The notes under the pieces: generated by a model
The model's input: the letters and a program-made list of their open reading frames with translations, nothing else
Databases searched by the model: none
What the model was told of the DNA's origin: nothing
Shown here: positions 6,731-10,560 of the stretch, piece after piece
How positions within the stretch are numbered: the stretch's first letter is position 1
Layout of the letters: each line of letters opens with the position of its first letter
Source: Candidatus Cloacimonadota bacterium
Lineage (GTDB): Bacteria > Cloacimonadota > Cloacimonadia > Cloacimonadales > TCS61
Assembly (NCBI GenBank): GCA_021157645.1
Contig: JAGGWC010000116.1
Coordinates: forward strand, 1 to 10,560
Length of the DNA stretch: 10,560 nt
Direction of reading: 5' to 3'
Made by a program: the position numbers and the translations under genes

Positions 6731-7459
6731 TTATTTTAATCCGGAAATTATAGAAAGTAATCCCATTATTATTAGTAGAATCAGAGTCAGTTTTTTAAAA
6801 TGATCTTCCTTAATCTTATGAGAAAGAAAGTTACCAACGAAGACACCAATCAATAGTCCAGGAAGAAAATTTAGAGAATAGTTCCAGACCTCTTTTGTGA
6901 AAAGACCATTTAAATAGTATACTGGAATTGTGAATAGATTCAAGATGAAGAAATAAGCAGCCAGATTACCTCTGAATGTATGCTTATCCACATTTTGATT
7001 CGAGAGAAAAAGAATGATTGGAGGACCACTGATGGAAATACTACCTCCCAGTAAACCGCTAAGCATTCCTACTGGCAACATTGCAATTTTCTCATTTTTA
7101 AACTGTCTGCGAAAACCAATAAGTAGTAAGATTCCAAAAACAAATATCATTAAGCCAATAAATATTTTGAGCAGATTTTCATTCATAATAACCAGCAAAT
7201 GTGTACCCAATGGCATTGTGATTATTCCAGCAAAAAGCAGGATCCATATTTTCTTTAGATTTATGGCTTTTCTGGCAGAATAGAGGACAACAATATTGAT
7301 TATCATTGAATAAATTAGTAATATGGGAACAGCTGTTTTTGGGGATATAAACAAAGTGATAAGAGGAACTGCAAGAATTGAAAATCCAAAACCGGTAAGA
7401 CCCTGAAGAGTAGCAGAAAAAAGGAAAATAAATAATCCGATAAATATTAGCTGCTCCAT
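6731..7459 (-). CDS. TSUP (TauE/SafE) family membrane transporter
   Basis: This 242-residue, strongly hydrophobic protein has the two-fold motif pattern of the TauE/SafE (TSUP) family, whose members export or import sulfite, sulfoacetate, organosulfonates and similar anions. The first motif is LQGLTGFGFSILAVPLITLF (residues 18-37). The second is GMLSGLLGGSISISGPPIIL (131-150), with the expected GGSxxxxGPP core, followed by RGN at 163-165. I count about seven to eight membrane segments, and the length is normal for the family. The substrate cannot be told from sequence. The start ATG at 7459 has AGAGGT just upstream. It is divergent from lptD and is followed by the lipoprotein gene, with which it may share a transcript. 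Confidence 0.9.
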   Translation of the reverse strand: MEQLIFIGLFIFLFSATLQGLTGFGFSILAVPLITLFISPKTAVPILLIYSMIINIVVLYSARKAINLKKIWILLFAGIITMPLGTHLLVIMNENLLKIFIGLMIFVFGILLLIGFRRQFKNEKIAMLPVGMLSGLLGGSISISGPPIILFLSNQNVDKHTFRGNLAAYFFILNLFTIPVYYLNGLFTKEVWNYSLNFLPGLLIGVFVGNFLSHKIKEDHFKKLTLILLIIMGLLSIISGLK

Positions 7460-7558
7460 TTTACCTCTTTATTTTTTCATTCGGATAAAAACCAAAAATA
7501 ATGTACTTTTTATTTCTCATTTCTTGCCTCTGTCAGGAAACAAATTTTTCTGTTTCAA

Positions 7559-7635
7559 TTGTGTCAAAATATTTGTTACATTTTGTATTGCTGGAATTAT
7601 CCATTATGTCTTGATGCATACCACACTTGACACAA
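7559..7635. repeat. Spaced inverted repeat TTGTGTCAA / TTGACACAA
   Basis: TTGTGTCAA (7559-7567) and its exact reverse complement TTGACACAA (7627-7635) lie 59 bases apart in the gap between the TSUP gene and lptD. The right copy contains the -35 hexamer of the lptD promoter candidate. They could be paired operator half-sites or the arms of a long stem in a leader RNA. A nine-base match in 190 bases of AT-rich DNA may also arise by chance. Confidence 0.35.
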
Positions 7636-7654
7636 ATATTGTACCCGAAATAAT
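7627..7654 (+). promoter_or_regulatory. Candidate sigma-70 promoter of lptD
   Basis: A perfect TTGACA (7627-7632), a 16-base spacer and AATAAT (7649-7654, five of six matches) form a good housekeeping promoter. The start of transcription would fall near 7661, next to the ATG at 7662. The mRNA would therefore have almost no leader, which agrees with the lack of any ribosome site before that ATG. Confidence 0.5.
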
Positions 7655-7661
7655 GCCAATT

Positions 7662-10136
7662 ATGAAAAAAAATGTAAATAGAGAAAAAGCTATAAGAATC
7701 TTTGTTTTAATGTTTATCTTGGTGACTGTATTTTCCTGGACACAGGAAATAATAGAGAGAGAAAAACTTCCTGCTGTCGATTCTTTATTTACAGATTCAT
7801 TAGAAGTTATCGAAAACCTTCAATTAGATTCACTTATTTATGTAGCAGATAGTGTAGATTACAATGTAGAAAATGAGATCATCCAATTAAGTGGGAATAC
7901 TTCCGTAACTTATCATACATCAATTATAAATGCAGATACAATTATGATCAATCTGAAAAAAGAACAAGCTTTTGCAAAAGGTAAATCTTATTTACAGGAT
8001 GGATCTCAGAATATGCTGGGAAGAGATATTTGTTACGATCTTCAAACTAAATGGGGTCTGGTTACCAGTGGAGCTAGTAAGTTTGATAAGGGCTATTATT
8101 ACGGTACCGAGATAAGAAAAATTGATGATGATACTTACGATGTAGACGATGGAATCTTTACAACATGTGATGCTCTACATCCGCATTTTTATATTAAATC
8201 TAAAGAACTTCGATTTTATAAGAATGACAAATTTGTAGCAAAACCAATTGTATTTTATGTGAACCATTTCCCAGTTTTTGGTTTTCCTTTTGGAACATTT
8301 ACTTTAAAACGCGGTAGGCAATCAGGCATATTAGTTCCATCTCCGGGTTGGAATAAAACCAAAGGAAAATATCTAGAAAACATCGCCTATTATTTTGCTT
8401 ATCGAGATCATGCAGATTTTACATTAGCACTAGACTATTATGAATTAACGGGTTGGGAACTGGGTTTCCGTTCCAAATACAAACAGAGATATGTTCATAA
8501 CGGCTTCTTTAATGCAATTTTACAAAAGAAGATAGATATACAAAATCCTAGAATATCTCAATATGAATGGAACATCAAGAACAGACACCATCACGATTTT
8601 GGTAATAAAACAACTTTTGATATGAACCTTAATTTTATCAGCAGCAAAAGAGTTTGGGAAGGAAGTGAAGATCTGGATGAACGTCTTGCAGAGAAGATCA
8701 CATCTTCAATGGCATTTAAAAAGCCGCTTTTTAACAGTACTTTATACATCTCAGCAAATTACATCGATGATCTGGAAAACAAAACAAAAGATATTACTTT
8801 ACCCAGCATGTCGTACTCACTGCCGTCCAGACCAATTTACGAGTTTTTTGTAGATGATATTGATAATATTCCTGAAAATGTTTGGTGGGAGAATTTTTCT
8901 TATTCCTACAGAGTTAAGGCAACTCATGAAGGTGATATCAATGATTCTACAGCTACGATCTGGGATGTGCTTTACGATGATACTCTTGGTCAAGACACAA
9001 CCTATGCTACAGGAAATCAGCATAATTTTGGTATGAAGCATACAGCAAGCTTGAGTTATTCCTACAAATTTAAAGGCTGGCTGAATCTATCCCAATCTGT
9101 TTCCGGTAACGAAGCCTGGTTTGATAGAGATAAGAATAATGTAAGATTCGTGCGTGGAATGGATTATAACACCAATTCTTCTTTGTCATTTAATCTTTAT
9201 GGAATGAAAACACTGCCAGGATTCTATATTTCTGCAATTCGACATATCATCACTCCAAGAATGAGCTTTACTTACCGCCCCGATTTCTCTGAGAATAATA
9301 GATTTTATAGTTTTGGCGGAATAGGGCTTGGCTCGTCTGTAAAAAGCAGGAAAGTTAGTTTTGCTCTGGGAAATAAATGGCAACTTAAATTTGCTGCAAC
9401 AAAGAAACTTAAAGAACGTAAAATAAATGATTTCTTCAGTATCAATTCCAGTATAAGTTATGATTATGAAAAGGATAACGGATTTAGTGATATTTCACAT
9501 TCATTACAGTTAAAACCGAATAAGATTACTTTTGGTATTGTTGATATTTCTACAAGTCCAAAAGGAAGTTTTTCGCAGGCTACTTATGATTTGGGAATTA
9601 ATAGTTGGAATCCCCGCAAGTGGATACTAGGTGTAAAAAACTGGGATTTTAGTTTGAATTCTTCACTTAAATTATCTGGCAATGCAAATTATATTGATTA
9701 CTTTCCACTTGAAAAAAATGATTTTGTGACGGGTGATTTTTTCAGTAGCGATTCTGTTGATATAGAAACAGAAAGAACTATTACTACTTTGGAAGAAATT
9801 GATGAACTAAATAGAGAAGAAAAAAGTTGGGCATTCACTGTTTCTCATATTTACAAGCTGAATAAAGCACAATATGCAATTAATGATTACACAAGCACTT
9901 TGCGCATGTCAGTTTCAGCACGTATAACCAAAAACTGGGCAATTTCATATGATAATTATATAGATCTGGAAGCAGATGAATTGGTGTCACATAATTTCAT
10001 GATCACGCGAGATCTACATTGCTGGAAGATGACTTTTAAGTATACAAAACAAGGTGATTATTGGAATTATCAATTTAAATTATTTGATTTGAAATTAGAA
10101 GATGCGCTGAAATTCAGTACATCCGATCATAATTAA
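7662..10136 (+). CDS. lptD: LPS-assembly outer-membrane protein LptD
   Basis: LptD is the outer-membrane beta-barrel that, with LptE, inserts LPS into the outer leaflet. From the ATG at 7662 the protein has 824 residues. Signal peptide at about 1-27 (MKKNVNREKAIRIFVLMFIL, then VTVFSWT). An OstA/LptA-like N-terminal domain at about 58-160 (ENEIIQLSGNTSVTY, INADTIMINLK, YYYGTEIRKI). The family motif FTTCDALHPHFYI lies at 166-178, and GRQSGILVPSPGW at 218-230 opens the barrel. The rest is barrel strands with aromatic residues, ending near a Cys-Trp pair at 787. Cys occurs only at 124, 169 and 787. An upstream in-frame TTG at 7524 would add 46 residues that look unlike a signal peptide, and it has no ribosome site; ATG at 7653 is the other alternative. 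No LptE is in the window. gmhB follows, so two genes of the LPS pathway lie together. Confidence 0.92.
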   Translation: MKKNVNREKAIRIFVLMFILVTVFSWTQEIIEREKLPAVDSLFTDSLEVIENLQLDSLIYVADSVDYNVENEIIQLSGNTSVTYHTSIINADTIMINLKKEQAFAKGKSYLQDGSQNMLGRDICYDLQTKWGLVTSGASKFDKGYYYGTEIRKIDDDTYDVDDGIFTTCDALHPHFYIKSKELRFYKNDKFVAKPIVFYVNHFPVFGFPFGTFTLKRGRQSGILVPSPGWNKTKGKYLENIAYYFAYRDHADFTLALDYYELTGWELGFRSKYKQRYVHNGFFNAILQKKIDIQNPRISQYEWNIKNRHHHDFGNKTTFDMNLNFISSKRVWEGSEDLDERLAEKITSSMAFKKPLFNSTLYISANYIDDLENKTKDITLPSMSYSLPSRPIYEFFVDDIDNIPENVWWENFSYSYRVKATHEGDINDSTATIWDVLYDDTLGQDTTYATGNQHNFGMKHTASLSYSYKFKGWLNLSQSVSGNEAWFDRDKNNVRFVRGMDYNTNSSLSFNLYGMKTLPGFYISAIRHIITPRMSFTYRPDFSENNRFYSFGGIGLGSSVKSRKVSFALGNKWQLKFAATKKLKERKINDFFSINSSISYDYEKDNGFSDISHSLQLKPNKITFGIVDISTSPKGSFSQATYDLGINSWNPRKWILGVKNWDFSLNSSLKLSGNANYIDYFPLEKNDFVTGDFFSSDSVDIETERTITTLEEIDELNREEKSWAFTVSHIYKLNKAQYAINDYTSTLRMSVSARITKNWAISYDNYIDLEADELVSHNFMITRDLHCWKMTFKYTKQGDYWNYQFKLFDLKLEDALKFSTSDHN

Positions 10137-10376
10137 GGTAGAACTCACCCTGCTGTTCCTTCAACAGCAAGAGAGGGAACAACAGAAAAGCAGGAAGAGA
10201 TTCATAACTCAAAGCTCTGTCTTTGAGAAAAAAGCAGGTTCATTCTTGTAGATTGAACCGAAATATTTTGGACGCATCATTATGATACGCCCTGCCAGAT
10301 GTCTTTTAAAATGAAACCCTTTGTATTCCCCTTACTAAGGGGAACAGAAAGAGATATTTGCGATACTTGGAGGAAT
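10137..10376. repeat. Palindrome-rich intergenic stretch between lptD and gmhB
   Basis: These 240 bases hold no credible gene but at least five inverted repeats: 10151-10169 (7-bp arms), CTCAAAG/CTTTGAG at 10208-10227, GGTTCA/TGAACC at 10237-10259, an 11-bp imperfect palindrome at 10270-10292, and TTCCCCTTA/TAAGGGGAA at 10326-10344 with one central base. AAAAGCAGG occurs twice (10186-10194 and 10230-10238). It looks more G+C-rich than the other gaps. Such clusters are typical of REP-like or MITE-like repeats, and copies elsewhere in the genome would be expected. The last palindrome lies 32 bases before the gmhB start and could be an operator instead. Confidence 0.5.
10151..10169 (+). terminator. 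Hairpin after lptD
   Basis: TGCTGTT (10151-10157) pairs with AACAGCA (10163-10169) around a five-base loop, 14 bases after the lptD stop. No U-tract follows. An alternative pairing of TGTTCC with GGAACA further on excludes this one, so two folds compete. It probably ends or protects the lptD message. Confidence 0.4.
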
Positions 10377-10560
10377 ATGAAAAAAGCAGTTTTTTTAGAT
10401 CGTGATGGGACTATAAATTCAGATGAACATGGTTATATAAATAAACCTGGGGATCTACATCTTTATCCCTTTGCAGCCGAAGTAATTTCCAAATTAAACA
10501 AAATGGGATATTTGGTTTTTGTGGTTACGAATCAAGCCGGGATTGCTTACGGTTATTTTA
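10377..10560 (+). CDS. gmhB: D-glycero-D-manno-heptose 1,7-bisphosphate 7-phosphatase, N-terminal part
   Basis: The first 61 codons of a HAD-family phosphatase run off the window edge; the family has about 180-190 residues. The catalytic motif I is FLDRDGT, with nucleophile Asp8 and acid/base Asp10. Motif II with Thr51 lies in VVTNQAGIAYGYF. The HGY at 18-20 and the TNQ-G-I-x-x-G-x-F pattern are typical of GmhB, which removes the 7-phosphate in the ADP-heptose branch of LPS core synthesis in the cytoplasm. The related N-terminal domain of HisB (histidinol-phosphatase) is the main alternative; the neighbour lptD favours GmhB. The start is well supported by GGAGG at 10369-10373, three bases before the ATG. 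The zinc-binding loop that would separate the two lies past the window end. Confidence 0.88.
   Translation, partial: MKKAVFLDRDGTINSDEHGYINKPGDLHLYPFAAEVISKLNKMGYLVFVVTNQAGIAYGYF

Noticed and set aside
7014..7283. Plus-strand open frame of 89 codons
   Set aside because: It is antisense to the conserved second motif of the TSUP transporter.
7524..7661. 46-residue N-terminal extension of LptD from a TTG
   Set aside because: No ribosome site precedes it, it would put a Cys-rich hydrophobic stretch before a normal signal peptide, and the promoter candidate lies inside it.
8665..9383. Four short frames on both strands inside lptD
   Set aside because: All overlap well-supported barrel-coding sequence, and none has a domain or signal of its own.
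10137..10376. tRNA gene or CRISPR array
   Set aside because: The palindromes do not form a cloverleaf, no tRNA signature sequences occur, and there are no evenly spaced direct repeats.

Overview
The window looks like a piece of the chromosome of an AT-rich, diderm (LPS-making), probably anaerobic bacterium of the FCB group. The best single clue is the C-terminal tail of the 745-residue secreted protein, which starts NYPNPFNP and ends in a basic, Leu-rich stretch. Such tails are common in Candidatus Cloacimonadota, Marinimicrobia, Ignavibacteria and relatives. A split-type glycine dehydrogenase, LptD and a heptose-phosphate phosphatase fit this. The phylum assignment is inference and was not checked by search.

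Layout, left to right. 1-1087 (-) is the N-terminal 362 codons of gcvPA (glycine cleavage P-protein, subunit 1). 1277-2251 (-) is a divergent sigma-70/ECF-like regulator with a long extra C-terminal domain. Its first codons are a run of 12 G, which is striking in this AT-rich DNA. Divergent from it runs a rightward series of secreted-protein genes: a 65-residue exported peptide (2335-2532), a 131-residue exported protein (2700-3095) and a 745-residue beta-propeller-like protein with the FCB-type tail (3164-5401). G+C-rich hairpins without U-tracts separate these three genes. Directly behind, in the same frame, lies what looks like the decayed remnant of a fourth secreted-protein gene (about 5393-5671), with four internal stops.

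On the opposite strand follow a FlgO/CsgG-like lipoprotein (5661-6662; its start is corrected here to an ATG with a strong ribosome site) and a TSUP-family membrane transporter (6731-7459). Divergent from these is lptD (start reassigned to 7662), then a 240-base intergenic stretch packed with palindromes, then the start of gmhB (10377 to the window end). lptD and gmhB both serve the outer-membrane LPS layer.

The most interesting part is 1277-5671. A possibly phase-variable sigma-like regulator sits back-to-back with a run of exported proteins, and gene decay is visible at the far end. This may be a switchable surface or secretome locus. That link is a hypothesis from position and sequence features, not a demonstrated system.
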